Positions 8,635 to 16,381 of a stretch of 26,623 nucleotides of DNA are shown piece by piece; position 1 is the stretch's first letter, and each line of letters opens with the position of its first letter. Where the stretch lies: the NCBI GenBank assembly GCA_044432865.1, contig JAWXUF010000015.1, positions 1 through 26,623 of the forward strand, given 5' to 3'. The notes below the pieces were generated by a model. The model made no database searches. It was not told where the DNA came from and saw nothing but the letters and a program-made list of their open reading frames with translations. The position numbers and the translations under genes are program-made. The stretch is from JAWXUE01 sp044432865. Lineage in GTDB: Bacteria; Bacillota_I; Bacilli_A; Acholeplasmatales; Anaeroplasmataceae.

Positions 8635-9048
8635 TTATTTTCCTCCGAAATTTATATTATATTTTTTTAATTGTTCTTTTATTAAATTCGCTTTATCAGT
8701 TATATTACATTTTTCTAAACAAAGTGCATATAACCATTTTATATGAATTGAAGCATATAGTGCATTACATTCAACAACCTCACAGTGAAGTGGCATAGGA
8801 CTAACTAAATTACTAATTAATTCTAAAGTTTTTTTATCTAATTCATAGCTTTTTAAATCTAATTTATCATTTATTTTATTAACTACTTTTTTTATTTCAT
8901 TCATACATTCTACAAATGAATTTGTTTTATAAAAGCAATATGCTTTATTATAAGAAGTCGCTATACATAAATCGTCCTTATCTAATAACAATAATGCACT
9001 AATAAAATCATTATTACATACTAATGAATAAATATCTCTACTAAACAT
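8635..9048 (-). CDS. Small protein of the ankyrin/Sel1 operon, unknown function
   Basis: 137 residues, mostly predicted helical, with no motif I recognise. The start (SLVCNNDFISALLLLDKDD, then YNKAYCFYKTNSFVECMNEI) resembles a degenerate TPR pair. Its ATG shares one base with the TAA stop of the ankyrin gene upstream (TAATG), and its stop lies one base before the next gene's start codon, so all three are probably translated as a coupled set. The tight packing argues that it is a genuine gene acting with its ankyrin neighbours. Confidence 0.75.
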   Translation of the reverse strand: MFSRDIYSLVCNNDFISALLLLDKDDLCIATSYNKAYCFYKTNSFVECMNEIKKVVNKINDKLDLKSYELDKKTLELISNLVSPMPLHCEVVECNALYASIHIKWLYALCLEKCNITDKANLIKEQLKKYNINFGGK

Positions 9049-10241
9049 TATGCACCCATTATCGCTTCAATTAATTGTGTATTACCTTTATCAGAAGCAA
9101 TTGTTAAAGCATCTCTTCCTTTATTATCTACTAACTCAGTATCAGCGCCTGCTTTAATTAAAGCTAATGCTATTTCAACTTTATTTTCAGAAATAGCCTT
9201 AATTAATGCTGTTTCACCCAAATTATCTTTATGATTTAATTCAACACCACAAGCAATTAATGCTTCTACAGCTTTTAAGTTCTTTTTAGATGCATGAAGT
9301 AATGCTGTATTACCTTTATTATCTGTAGAATTTACATCAACACCTTTTTCAATTAATACATCCCAAAATTCTGGTGTATTTGGTGATACAAGTTCCATAC
9401 CATATACTAAAGGAGTTCTACCTAAATCATCAGTTATATCTACTTCATTAATTAATTTTAACATTTCTACTTTTTTTCTCATTAAAATAGTAACATCTTT
9501 AGGATTTGTAAATCTACTTACATGAGTTGTTAAATAATGAGCAATACTAAATCCATCATTTGATTTAGTTGTTTGATCAAACTCATCATCTAATATAAGA
9601 CTTAATAAATCAATATTAGCTACATTACATGTTTCAATTATTAAACTGAATTTTAATGAAGAATCAACTTCAATCCCACATTCGTTTAATAAATTAAAGA
9701 TATGAATTAATAAATCGATATTTTTTTCTTTTTGGTTATTTATATCAGTTGAAATAATTACACTTAAAGGAGTTTGTCCTTTATAGTTTTCAACCATTAA
9801 ATCTTCTATATTTGTTGAATTTATTATGTTTTTAGCAAAATTTGTTTGTTGTAATTCTTTTGACATTACAGTTAACTTTTCAGTACCTAATAAATGAAGA
9901 ATATTGTTCCCATCTTTATCAACAGCAAAAATATCTACTCCATTTTCTTCTAATAAATTAAAAACAGAAACATCATTTCCTCTACTACTAACATAGATAT
10001 TTGCAAGAGAACCTTCGTTTGCTAAAGAAGTTGAAAAATCATAATCAATAGAAATAAGATAATTAATAAAATCTTTAGCTATTTTAGTACCTAAAGCATA
10101 TTTACATATATCCCTAATATAATTTTGATCTGTAACATTCTCAACATTTAAATTATGAAACACTTCTTCAATTGCATCTAATGCACAAAAATTTTGTTTA
10201 TGTTTAAATAAATCTATAATTTCACTTACTTGTTCTTTCAT
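9048..10241 (-). CDS. Ankyrin-repeat protein with unrecognised N-terminal region
   Basis: 397 residues. Clear ankyrin repeats are in the C-terminal third (DLGRTPLVYGMELV, NKGNTALLHASKKNLKAVEA, NLGETALIKAISENKVEIAL, NKGRDALTIASDKG), with weaker ones nearer the start (KDGNNILHLLG, YKGQTPLSVIIS). The first ~90 residues are not recognised. The start at 10239-10241 (MKEQVSEII) is chosen because AAAGGAGAT lies 6 nt upstream. A longer in-frame version starting at 10295 adds 18 residues but has no ribosome site and would begin inside the preceding hairpin. Likely a cytosolic scaffold or adaptor; partner unknown. Confidence 0.86.
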   Translation of the reverse strand: MKEQVSEIIDLFKHKQNFCALDAIEEVFHNLNVENVTDQNYIRDICKYALGTKIAKDFINYLISIDYDFSTSLANEGSLANIYVSSRGNDVSVFNLLEENGVDIFAVDKDGNNILHLLGTEKLTVMSKELQQTNFAKNIINSTNIEDLMVENYKGQTPLSVIISTDINNQKEKNIDLLIHIFNLLNECGIEVDSSLKFSLIIETCNVANIDLLSLILDDEFDQTTKSNDGFSIAHYLTTHVSRFTNPKDVTILMRKKVEMLKLINEVDITDDLGRTPLVYGMELVSPNTPEFWDVLIEKGVDVNSTDNKGNTALLHASKKNLKAVEALIACGVELNHKDNLGETALIKAISENKVEIALALIKAGADTELVDNKGRDALTIASDKGNTQLIEAIMGA

Positions 10242-10271
10242 TTTTCTATCTCCTTTATTACTATATAAAGA

Positions 10272-10309
10272 AATAAAAGAAACCAATGAAAACATTAATT
10301 TCTTTTATT
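10272..10309 (-). terminator. Hairpin between the first and second gene of the ankyrin operon
   Basis: 11-bp stem aataaaagaaa / tttcttttatt, whose 16-nt loop holds a further 4-bp stem (aatg / catt). On the minus strand the 3' arm is U-rich and is followed by TCTTTATA. It could partly end transcription after the 207-residue gene, making that product more abundant than the ankyrin proteins. Confidence 0.45.
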
Positions 10310-10319
10310 ATTAATTATA

Positions 10320-10943
10320 TTACATTGACATTAAGTTTGCTGTAACACCCATTTTACGCATAGATAAAGTAGGTTCTGCAATTGAACTTGCACAGTAGCA
10401 AGCAAAGAATAAAGCTTTTTTAGCTGCTTCCATACCTGGTTGAGCAATATAAGTTCTGAATGCTTCAATTGCATTTGAAAAATCTGCATATAATTCAGAA
10501 ATTGTTCCTTCTGAATCTAATTGTTTAGTCATTTGAGCATGAGCTTCTTCATTTGCTACTTCAACACCGTTGATTCCAGCATTTTTTAAAGCTTCGTTAA
10601 TTGCTACGAATTCTGCTTCTCTTACAGAGGCATCATCATTTAAAGGACTTAATGAAACTAATGTTCCACTTACGATTAATTGTTTATCTGTGTCAGTAAG
10701 AGCGATTAATTGTTCTTCTTCCTCTTTAGGAACAAATGCTCCGTGGTGGTAGTAATAGTTACGATCTTTTTTAGTCATTTCTACTTTATTAGAAGTTAAT
10801 GCTTCTAAAGCAGATTTTACAAAGTAATTAAGAGCTTTCTTTTTTTCATCTAAAGAAAGTGCTGCTAAGTTTTGTGGTAATGCCATCATTAATGGTAATC
10901 CCATTGGATGTGGTGCTTCGATTTTTGCTAATAAATCTTTCAT
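10320..10943 (-). CDS. Conserved-looking protein of unknown function, first gene of the ankyrin/Sel1 operon
   Basis: 207 residues that I do not recognise. It is Ala-rich, probably all-alpha, with no signal peptide and no clear membrane helix; the most hydrophobic stretch is ALFFACYCASSIAEP near the C-terminus. A cluster of aromatic and His residues (YYYHHG, about residue 63) stands out. Its base composition is less AT-extreme than its neighbours, as seen for highly expressed genes. AGAGGAA precedes the ATG. It follows a good promoter with a palindromic operator and is separated from the ankyrin genes by a hairpin, consistent with it being the main product of the operon. Confidence 0.82.
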   Translation of the reverse strand: MKDLLAKIEAPHPMGLPLMMALPQNLAALSLDEKKKALNYFVKSALEALTSNKVEMTKKDRNYYYHHGAFVPKEEEEQLIALTDTDKQLIVSGTLVSLSPLNDDASVREAEFVAINEALKNAGINGVEVANEEAHAQMTKQLDSEGTISELYADFSNAIEAFRTYIAQPGMEAAKKALFFACYCASSIAEPTLSMRKMGVTANLMSM

Positions 10944-10968
10944 AATAAATTCCTCTTTTCTATTATTT

Positions 10969-10983
10969 GTAACAACTTGTTAC
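10969..10983. promoter_or_regulatory. Palindromic operator of the ankyrin/Sel1 operon
   Basis: Perfect inverted repeat GTAACAA-C-TTGTTAC beginning 6 bp downstream of the -10 box, at the expected transcription start. This is a typical position for a dimeric repressor. I saw no second copy in the window and no regulator gene beside it. Confidence 0.65.
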
Positions 10984-10989
10984 CTCTTA

Positions 10990-11018
10990 ATTATAAACAT
11001 AACTTTTTTTATTTGCAA
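10990..11018 (-). promoter_or_regulatory. Promoter of the ankyrin/Sel1 operon
   Basis: TTGCAA (11013-11018), 17-nt spacer, consensus TATAAT (10990-10995). No other good promoter is seen before the downstream genes. The rest of the 10944-11149 gap is AT-rich DNA in which I see no gene and no clear terminator for the GH18-like gene. Confidence 0.8.
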
Positions 11019-11149
11019 CATATTTTTCTATTATTTTCGACAAAATAAAATAAATTTATCACACATTTTTTATAATTAATTTATGTAATTTTATATACTA
11101 CATTTCCTACTATAAATTAAAATAGCGTTAACTCTATATAATTTATATT

Positions 11150-12304
11150 TTAAAATTTAAGGTTTATTAAAGCATGCTCATATTTACTATAAATACCACT
11201 ATTACTATCTACCATACAATCTCTATTCATACTCCAATAAGAAGTAAAATTAATTTGTTTTTCAATAGCATAATCCACTACTAATTTAGTCATTGTCGTT
11301 GTAAATACAGGATGTCCCCAACCTTCATATCCAATTGAAGTTGTAACTCCAACTTTATTATATCCTTCTTTATCACTTAGTGTAATTCCAATATTTTTAT
11401 AAGAATCAATTATTTGATTTTTAGTATTGTCTATTGCTGTGATAGTTCCTGTATCATATCTATCATAATATGATTCTCCATAACACATAGCCATTATATT
11501 TACTGCTTTTATATCTACTCCTTCTGATACATAAGCATTTAATGTAGAAAGTCCAGATGAAATTAATCCTTCTGGCATTACAGGTAATGTTAAAACAACT
11601 TCTACATTTGTTAAATCTTGTAGTTTTTTGATTGCTTTTGCATTATATGAATGATCAACATAAGGTGCTAAAGATCCCCCTTCAATATCTAAATCTAATC
11701 TTGTTAAATTAAATCCATCGACTATTTCTAAATATGAATTAGTTAAAATATCTATATCATTTGTTACTTGAAAGAAATTACCTTCATTAAGTCCACCAAT
11801 TGATATAGCTACATCACCACCATTACCTCTTACTTCATTTATAACTTGTTTAATTCCTTCATATTGAGAATTATTTTGATTTTCTGATAAAACTTCAAAT
11901 CCACCAAAACCCCAATCAATTTTATTATTAGAAATAGTTTTACTTGATAACGCTGTAATAAATCCTAAATTAAAATATTGAATATTTGTTTCATTCATTA
12001 TTTTCGATAAATTTAATGCTCCATTAACAGAATAATCTCCACTTACCCATCCTGTTATGTCAACAAAAGGAGCAAATATTTGATCATTCCAGACTTTACC
12101 ATTACTTTCTACATAATTTATATTATCAACTTGGAAATCAAAATCATTTAATTCATCACTTTTACTAGTACTAGGATTTTTTAATTGAAGAAAAATTAAT
12201 AAAAGCATTACTCCAATAAACGTAAATACTACTAAATTCATTATTAATATTATTTTTAAAAATAAATTTTCTTTTTCTACTTTTTTCTCTTTTTTAGTCG
12301 CCAT
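11150..12304 (-). CDS. Membrane-anchored GH18 (chitinase-like) protein
   Basis: 384 residues. A lysine-rich cytosolic start is followed by one membrane helix (about 16-41) that acts as an uncleaved anchor, then an extracellular glycoside hydrolase family 18 barrel (about 75-384). The family motifs are SIGG (168-171) and LDLDIE (203-208), which gives the DxDxE catalytic signature with E208 as the acid. YWSMNRD near the C-terminus matches the conserved Trp of the last strand. It probably cleaves beta-1,4-GlcNAc linkages in chitin-like or host N-glycan substrates (the endo-beta-N-acetylglucosaminidases are in the same family). AAGGTGAT precedes the ATG; monocistronic with its own promoter. Confidence 0.88.
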   Translation of the reverse strand: MATKKEKKVEKENLFLKIILIMNLVVFTFIGVMLLLIFLQLKNPSTSKSDELNDFDFQVDNINYVESNGKVWNDQIFAPFVDITGWVSGDYSVNGALNLSKIMNETNIQYFNLGFITALSSKTISNNKIDWGFGGFEVLSENQNNSQYEGIKQVINEVRGNGGDVAISIGGLNEGNFFQVTNDIDILTNSYLEIVDGFNLTRLDLDIEGGSLAPYVDHSYNAKAIKKLQDLTNVEVVLTLPVMPEGLISSGLSTLNAYVSEGVDIKAVNIMAMCYGESYYDRYDTGTITAIDNTKNQIIDSYKNIGITLSDKEGYNKVGVTTSIGYEGWGHPVFTTTMTKLVVDYAIEKQINFTSYWSMNRDCMVDSNSGIYSKYEHALINLKF

Positions 12305-12324
12305 AATATCACCTTCTTACAAAA

Positions 12325-12353
12325 AGTATAACATAATTTAAATTAAATATCAT
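12325..12353 (-). promoter_or_regulatory. Promoter of the GH18-like gene
   Basis: ATGATA (12348-12353), 17-nt spacer, TATACT (12325-12330) with an extended -10 TG. It starts right at the end of the preceding terminator. Confidence 0.65.
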
Positions 12354-12381
12354 AAAAAAACACCATAAATTAATATGGTGT
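12354..12381 (-). terminator. Terminator of the radical SAM/nitroreductase transcript
   Basis: 8-bp stem acaccata / tatggtgt with a 6-nt loop and a run of seven T on the minus strand. Confidence 0.88.
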
Positions 12382-12390
12382 AAGTTTTTA

Positions 12391-13269
12391 TTAAATTGGT
12401 CCTCTTGGTTTTGTTTTATTTAAAATTTTAGGATCAATAGTTTTTATAGCATTTTCTAAATGTGTAATAATTTTTTCTCTATCTCTCATATAACCAGAAA
12501 CAGGTACTAAATTAAAGTTATGACTTCCAAAGAATAAACAATCATCATCTACTTTAAGTGCTTTAAGAAAATTTATTTCTTCATACAACATTTCAAGTTC
12601 TGTTAATTCAATATATTCACCATTATTACAAATCTCTTCTAATTCGCTACCAGGTGTTACAGATGTTGGCATGATAGATAACATATATGGTCGATATGTA
12701 TTTAATAAATCTATTGTTGCATTTGTATTTTCAATTCCAGCAGATTTACCTGCTACACCAAGCATTAATAAAGCATCCCACTCAAATCCTGCTTCAATTA
12801 GTTTACCTAATTGTATATAAGCATCTTTATTAGTAAAACCTTTATTCATTATTTTTAATGCTGGGTCATAAGCAGTTTCTAAACCAATATGTAATTGATT
12901 ATAACCTAATGCTCTTAATTTTTTTAAATCTTCTACAGACTTATTCATAATATTTTTTATTGAAGCATAACAAGTTATTGTTTCAACCTCAGGAAAGTAT
13001 TCATGGATTAACTCTCCTATTTTGATTAATTTATCTGCAGATAAAACAAATGGGTCTGCATTAACTAAATAAAATCTTTTTATTTCATTACCTTGAGCTT
13101 TTAATTCTTCTAAGTCTTCTATAATATGTTCTATAGGTGACATTTTAAATGGAGTTTTTCTGTACATAGTACAAAATGAACATTTATTATGTGAACATCC
13201 TATTGTAACTTCTAATAACTGAGTATAAGCCTCCATAGGATGACGATATACTTCACCTGTAAAATGCAT
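12391..13269 (-). CDS. Radical SAM protein
   Basis: 292 residues. The [4Fe-4S] site is CSHNKCSFC (residues 25-33), a canonical CxxxCxxC near the N-terminus, and the rest fits a radical SAM barrel (for example LHIGLETAYDPALKIMNKG, a typical SAM-binding segment with the conserved Glu). The C-terminal part resembles the uncharacterised COG1032/Elp3-like radical SAM proteins. No B12-binding domain is present. The reaction cannot be assigned. AGAGGT precedes the ATG, which lies 15 bp after the nitroreductase stop, so it is probably cotranscribed with the two nitroreductases. Confidence 0.88.
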   Translation of the reverse strand: MHFTGEVYRHPMEAYTQLLEVTIGCSHNKCSFCTMYRKTPFKMSPIEHIIEDLEELKAQGNEIKRFYLVNADPFVLSADKLIKIGELIHEYFPEVETITCYASIKNIMNKSVEDLKKLRALGYNQLHIGLETAYDPALKIMNKGFTNKDAYIQLGKLIEAGFEWDALLMLGVAGKSAGIENTNATIDLLNTYRPYMLSIMPTSVTPGSELEEICNNGEYIELTELEMLYEEINFLKALKVDDDCLFFGSHNFNLVPVSGYMRDREKIITHLENAIKTIDPKILNKTKPRGPI

Positions 13270-13284
13270 AAATACCTCTTTCTA

Positions 13285-13788
13285 CTAACCGATGTATTTA
13301 ACATCATCTTCATTATATCTATCAATATAATGATTAGCATTTTCATTTTTTGGATATCCTATTGCAATAACACTATAAGGAATAAGTGTTTTATCAAGAG
13401 AATATAAATTTTGAATAAATTCTACTTTATCTCTATACGGAGCACAACCAAGCCATACAGAACCAAGTTCTAATTCAGTTGCTTCAAGTAAAATATTTTG
13501 TGTTGCTGCTCCTAAGTCTTGTTCCCATTGTTCAGGAATTCTCATTTTAGTTGGATCTGCTAAAACAATAATTGCAATATTAGCATTATTTAAACTTCCA
13601 GCATACACATTATATTTTGCTAAAGCTTTTAAATTTTCACTCCCCCTAACAACAATAAATTTCCAAGGTTGTTGATTTGCTGCACTAGGAGCTTGCATTG
13701 CTGCTTTTAATAATAATTCAACTTTACTAGATTCTACTTCTTTATCTAAAAAAGTTCTAACACTTCTTCTATTAAATATTGAGTTCAA
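13285..13788 (-). CDS. Nitroreductase-family flavoprotein (small)
   Basis: 167-residue FMN-dependent NAD(P)H oxidoreductase of the nitroreductase fold. N-terminal FNRRSVRTF is the FMN-phosphate-binding block, AAMQAPSAANQQPW is the family's dimer/flavin segment, and EATELELGSVWLG is the second signature. The substrate is unknown (flavin, quinone or nitro compound). The start is a TTG at 13786-13788 with no clear ribosome site, only 2 bp after the stop of the previous gene, so translation is probably coupled. No in-frame ATG lies before the FMN-binding block. Confidence 0.9.
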   Translation of the reverse strand: MNSIFNRRSVRTFLDKEVESSKVELLLKAAMQAPSAANQQPWKFIVVRGSENLKALAKYNVYAGSLNNANIAIIVLADPTKMRIPEQWEQDLGAATQNILLEATELELGSVWLGCAPYRDKVEFIQNLYSLDKTLIPYSVIAIGYPKNENANHYIDRYNEDDVKYIG

Positions 13789-13790
13789 AA

Positions 13791-14444
13791 TTATATATTT
13801 TGGATTATTTCAGATTTTGGTAATCTTGATTTTGGTAAAGATTTGTTGAAATCAGAATCTTTGTGATATCCAACTGATACAACAAATGAAGTAGTAAATC
13901 CTTTTTCTCTTAAACCAAGTTCTTTATCAACAGCGGCCATATCTAAACCTTCCATTGCAATTGCATCAAGACCTAAAGCAGCAACTCCAAGTAAAAAGTT
14001 TCCTAAGTTTAAATATACTTGTTTTTCAGCCCAATGTTGAAAATCTTTATAATCAATTTTATGCATATGTGCAAAGATACTTCTTGCACCATGATTTTGT
14101 GCTTTGAATTCTTCTTTAGGAAATCTTCCATCTTTATCTTCTGATTGTGTTACATGATTTAAATATTCTTCAGTTAATTCAATTTTTGAAGCAAATACAA
14201 TAACAGCTGATGCATCTAATATTTTATCTTCATTAAAAGAAAAGAAACCTGTAGTACCTTTTGTAATTCTTTTTTTACCTTCTTTTGTTGATGCTATAAC
14301 AAAACTCCAAGGTTGAATGTTTGTTGATGAAGGAGATAGTTGTAATAAATCCTCAATTTGTGTTAATTGTTCTTTTGTTAATTCTTTTGTTGAATCGAAT
14401 TCTTTTGTTGAATAACGATTTCTTAATACGTTAATTATATCCAT
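13791..14444 (-). CDS. NfsB-like NAD(P)H nitroreductase
   Basis: 217 residues, the usual length of oxygen-insensitive NfsB-type nitroreductases; FMN-binding homodimer in the cytosol. NRYSTKEFDSTKELT gives the FMN site, LLQLSPSSTNIQPWSFVIAS the substrate/flavin pocket, NLGNFLLGVAALGLDAIAMEG the C-terminal family block, and KSRLPKSEII the terminal signature. It reduces quinones or nitroaromatics two electrons at a time. AGGAGG precedes the ATG. It is first in a nitroreductase-nitroreductase-radical SAM transcript that follows hxlR, and is probably controlled by that regulator in response to electrophiles. Confidence 0.93.
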   Translation of the reverse strand: MDIINVLRNRYSTKEFDSTKELTKEQLTQIEDLLQLSPSSTNIQPWSFVIASTKEGKKRITKGTTGFFSFNEDKILDASAVIVFASKIELTEEYLNHVTQSEDKDGRFPKEEFKAQNHGARSIFAHMHKIDYKDFQHWAEKQVYLNLGNFLLGVAALGLDAIAMEGLDMAAVDKELGLREKGFTTSFVVSVGYHKDSDFNKSLPKSRLPKSEIIQNI

Positions 14445-14485
14445 AATATCCTCCTATTTTTTTATTTGATTATTGATACATTTGT

Positions 14486-14514
14486 AGTATACCCAATTCA
14501 AAAAAAATTAACAA
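14486..14514 (-). promoter_or_regulatory. Promoter of the nitroreductase operon
   Basis: TTGTTA (14509-14514), 17-nt spacer, TATACT (14486-14491). Three tandem palindromes lie upstream of the -35 box. Confidence 0.75.
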
Positions 14515-14518
14515 TTAT

Positions 14519-14551
14519 GGATATATTTATCCGTACGGACAATAATGTCCG
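14519..14551. promoter_or_regulatory. Cluster of three palindromes upstream of the nitroreductase promoter
   Basis: ggata-tatt-tatcc (14519-14532), ccgtacgg (14531-14538) and cggaca-ataa-tgtccg (14536-14551) overlap end to end between the hxlR stop codon and the -35 box. No T-run follows, so this is not a terminator. It is GC-richer than its surroundings and is a likely binding region for HxlR. Confidence 0.55.
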
Positions 14552-14899
14552 TTATGATTTACAATCTACTGAAGCATATTTAAATAATTTATTATATTTA
14601 TCTCCCCAGATAGTAAGTTGATTTAGTATCGGTAAAATTTCATTACCAATATCTGTTAAAGAATATTCTACTCTTAAAATCTTTTCTTCATATGTATTTC
14701 TATTAATTAAATTTGTTGCTTCTAATTCTCTTAACTCTCTTGATAAAACTCTTTCACTTATAGTTGGAATAACTCTTCTTAATTCACCATATCTAATATT
14801 TGTTTTATTTCCGATATGATAAATAATAATAGGTTTCCATTTCCCACCTATTATATCCATTGTTAATTCCATATTACAATTAAAAAATTTTAGTTCCAT
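14552..14899 (-). CDS. HxlR-family transcriptional regulator
   Basis: 115-residue winged-helix regulator. The family signature is clear: MDIIGGKWKPIIIYHIG, then RYGELRRVIPTISERVLSRE (recognition helix) and the wing around RVEYSLTDIG. Members often sense quinones, aldehydes or other electrophiles through a Cys near the N-terminus; here the only early Cys is in FFNCNMELT, residue 7, and another lies at the C-terminus. The ATG at 14897-14899 has AAGAGGTG 6 nt upstream; an in-frame GTG nine bases earlier overlaps that site. Encoded directly before the two nitroreductases, its presumed targets. Confidence 0.93.
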   Translation of the reverse strand: MELKFFNCNMELTMDIIGGKWKPIIIYHIGNKTNIRYGELRRVIPTISERVLSRELRELEATNLINRNTYEEKILRVEYSLTDIGNEILPILNQLTIWGDKYNKLFKYASVDCKS

Positions 14900-14926
14900 A
14901 TAGTTCACCTCTTATAGTATATTTTA

Positions 14927-14955
14927 ATATTAACATAGACATTGATTTATGTCAT
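14927..14955 (-). promoter_or_regulatory. Promoter of hxlR with internal inverted repeat
   Basis: ATGACA (14950-14955), 17-nt spacer, TAATAT (14927-14932) with an extended -10 TG. The spacer and -35 box carry GACA-8 nt-TGTC (14938-14953), sharing GACA...TGTC with the palindrome at 14536-14551, which suggests autoregulation. Confidence 0.5.
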
Positions 14956-14970
14956 CTACTTTTAATTATA

Positions 14971-15003
14971 AAAAAATTAAAAAAGGCTTATCTAAGCCTT
15001 TTT
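14971..15003 (-). terminator. Terminator of the arsenic-type operon
   Basis: Stem aaaaaggctta / taagccttttt with a very small loop and T-rich sequence on both sides, so it may work in both directions. Confidence 0.88.
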
Positions 15004-15015
15004 ATACATTTGTTA

Positions 15016-15267
15016 TTAACAATTACCACAAGTACATGGTTTAATTAATTTTAAAATTTGATCTACAGTTAATAAAACACCTGATGCTACAACTTTACCA
15101 TCAATTACTAATCCTGGAGTAGCCATAACTCCTAAATTCATTATTTCATTCATATCACTTACTTGTACTACTTCAATATCTAAACCACTTTTTTTAACAG
15201 CCTCTAATACATTTTCATAATTCTTAGTAGACTTTTTACAACAATTTCCTAATACTTTAATTTCCAT
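15016..15267 (-). CDS. Thioredoxin-like redox protein of the ars-type operon
   Basis: 83-residue protein of the thioredoxin_3/redox-active disulfide protein 2 family, with the cis-proline loop MATPGLVIDG and the C-terminal family helix. The usual CxxC site near the N-terminus is altered: LGNCCKKST has two adjacent cysteines followed by KKS, so the second active-site Cys is replaced by Ser. A CTCGNC tail adds three cysteines. The ATG at 15265-15267 has AGAGGAA upstream; a longer frame would start within the permease gene. It is often encoded next to ArsP/DUF318 permeases, so it may hand over electrons or metalloids to the reductase or permease. Confidence 0.85.
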   Translation of the reverse strand: MEIKVLGNCCKKSTKNYENVLEAVKKSGLDIEVVQVSDMNEIMNLGVMATPGLVIDGKVVASGVLLTVDQILKLIKPCTCGNC

Positions 15268-15286
15268 TTTCTTTTCCTCTTTTCTT

Positions 15287-16381
15287 TTATATAAATAGAT
15301 AACCAAACAGGTTAAATAAATATCCAATTAATATAATTCCAAATACAATTATTGCTATGAATGTAGCAAGTAATTTCGGTTTACATACTTTTTTTAACAT
15401 TATTAATGACGGTACTGATAAAGCTGTTACACTCATCATAAACGCTAGGACTGTACCAAGTCCAGCACCTTTTAAATATAATGCTTCTGCTATTGGTATA
15501 GTACCAAAAATATCAGCATACATCGGTGTACCTAATAGTGTAGCAAGTGGTACTCCATACCATGAATCACTACCTAATAAATTATTTATAAAATCTTCTG
15601 GAATAAAATTATGAATTACACAACCAATTCCTACTCCAATTAAAATATAAATAAATACCTTTTTATAAGTTTCAATCATTTGATCTTTAGCATAAATTAA
15701 TCTATCTTTTGTTGATTGTTCTATTTCATCCATATCAACTCTTTGGCCTTTTACTATATCTTCTACTTGTTCACCTATTTTCGATTTCTCAATTAATGTA
15801 CCACCTATTACAGCAAGAATTAATCCTACTATTATATAAGCAATAGCAATTGGCCAACCAAAAAAACTAACTAATAACATTAAACTTCCTAAATCAACTA
15901 AAGGACTTGATATTAAAAAACTAAATGTGATTCCACTTGACAAACCAGTTCTTGTAAATCCAATAAAAATCGGAATTGATGAACAACTACAAAATGGAGT
16001 TACTGTTCCTAATAAAGCACCTAATATATTTGCTTTAATCCCACTATATTTACTTAATATTTTTTTAGTTCTTTCTGGTGGAAAATAACTTTGAATGTAT
16101 GAAATAATAAATATTAATGTACATAACAATACTCCTATTTTTATCATATCATAAATAAAGAATTGAATAGCATTCCCCCAAACACCATCACCAAATTCAG
16201 TTCCAAATAAATTGTTTATAATATTATTTAATAAATCATCTAACCATTTCATTCCTAATATTTGAGTACTAAAGAAATCCCAAGGTAATTTAGCAATATC
16301 CCAACCAAAAACAAAACCAATAGTTATATTAACAACTGCAATAATAAATAAGACAATTAATACAATATATCTTTTTTTCAT
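15287..16381 (-). CDS. ArsP/DUF318-family permease
   Basis: 364-residue membrane protein with about eight to ten helices. The family signature TPFCSCSSIPIF follows the first domain, and a pseudo-repeat LGTPMYADIFGTIPIAEAL lies in the second half, as expected for the two inverted halves of this family. A charged cytosolic loop (about 195-240) separates them. Family members export trivalent arsenicals or other metalloids. With no arsB or acr3 in the operon, it is the likely exporter of arsenite made by ArsC; that is inference from context. The start overlaps the arsC stop (ATGA). Confidence 0.9.
   Translation of the reverse strand: MKKRYIVLIVLFIIAVVNITIGFVFGWDIAKLPWDFFSTQILGMKWLDDLLNNIINNLFGTEFGDGVWGNAIQFFIYDMIKIGVLLCTLIFIISYIQSYFPPERTKKILSKYSGIKANILGALLGTVTPFCSCSSIPIFIGFTRTGLSSGITFSFLISSPLVDLGSLMLLVSFFGWPIAIAYIIVGLILAVIGGTLIEKSKIGEQVEDIVKGQRVDMDEIEQSTKDRLIYAKDQMIETYKKVFIYILIGVGIGCVIHNFIPEDFINNLLGSDSWYGVPLATLLGTPMYADIFGTIPIAEALYLKGAGLGTVLAFMMSVTALSVPSLIMLKKVCKPKLLATFIAIIVFGIILIGYLFNLFGYLFI

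Noticed and set aside
10242..10295. 18-residue N-terminal extension of the second-gene ankyrin protein
   Set aside because: The extension has no ribosome site and starts within the intergenic hairpin, whereas AAAGGAGAT precedes the internal ATG.
14531..14551. Terminator of hxlR in the palindrome cluster
   Set aside because: No T-run follows on either strand; the arrangement fits operator sites better.
16378..16381. TGA read as tryptophan (Mycoplasma-type code)
   Set aside because: TGA ends arsC at the expected length and overlaps the permease start codon; other genes end normally at TAA or TAG.
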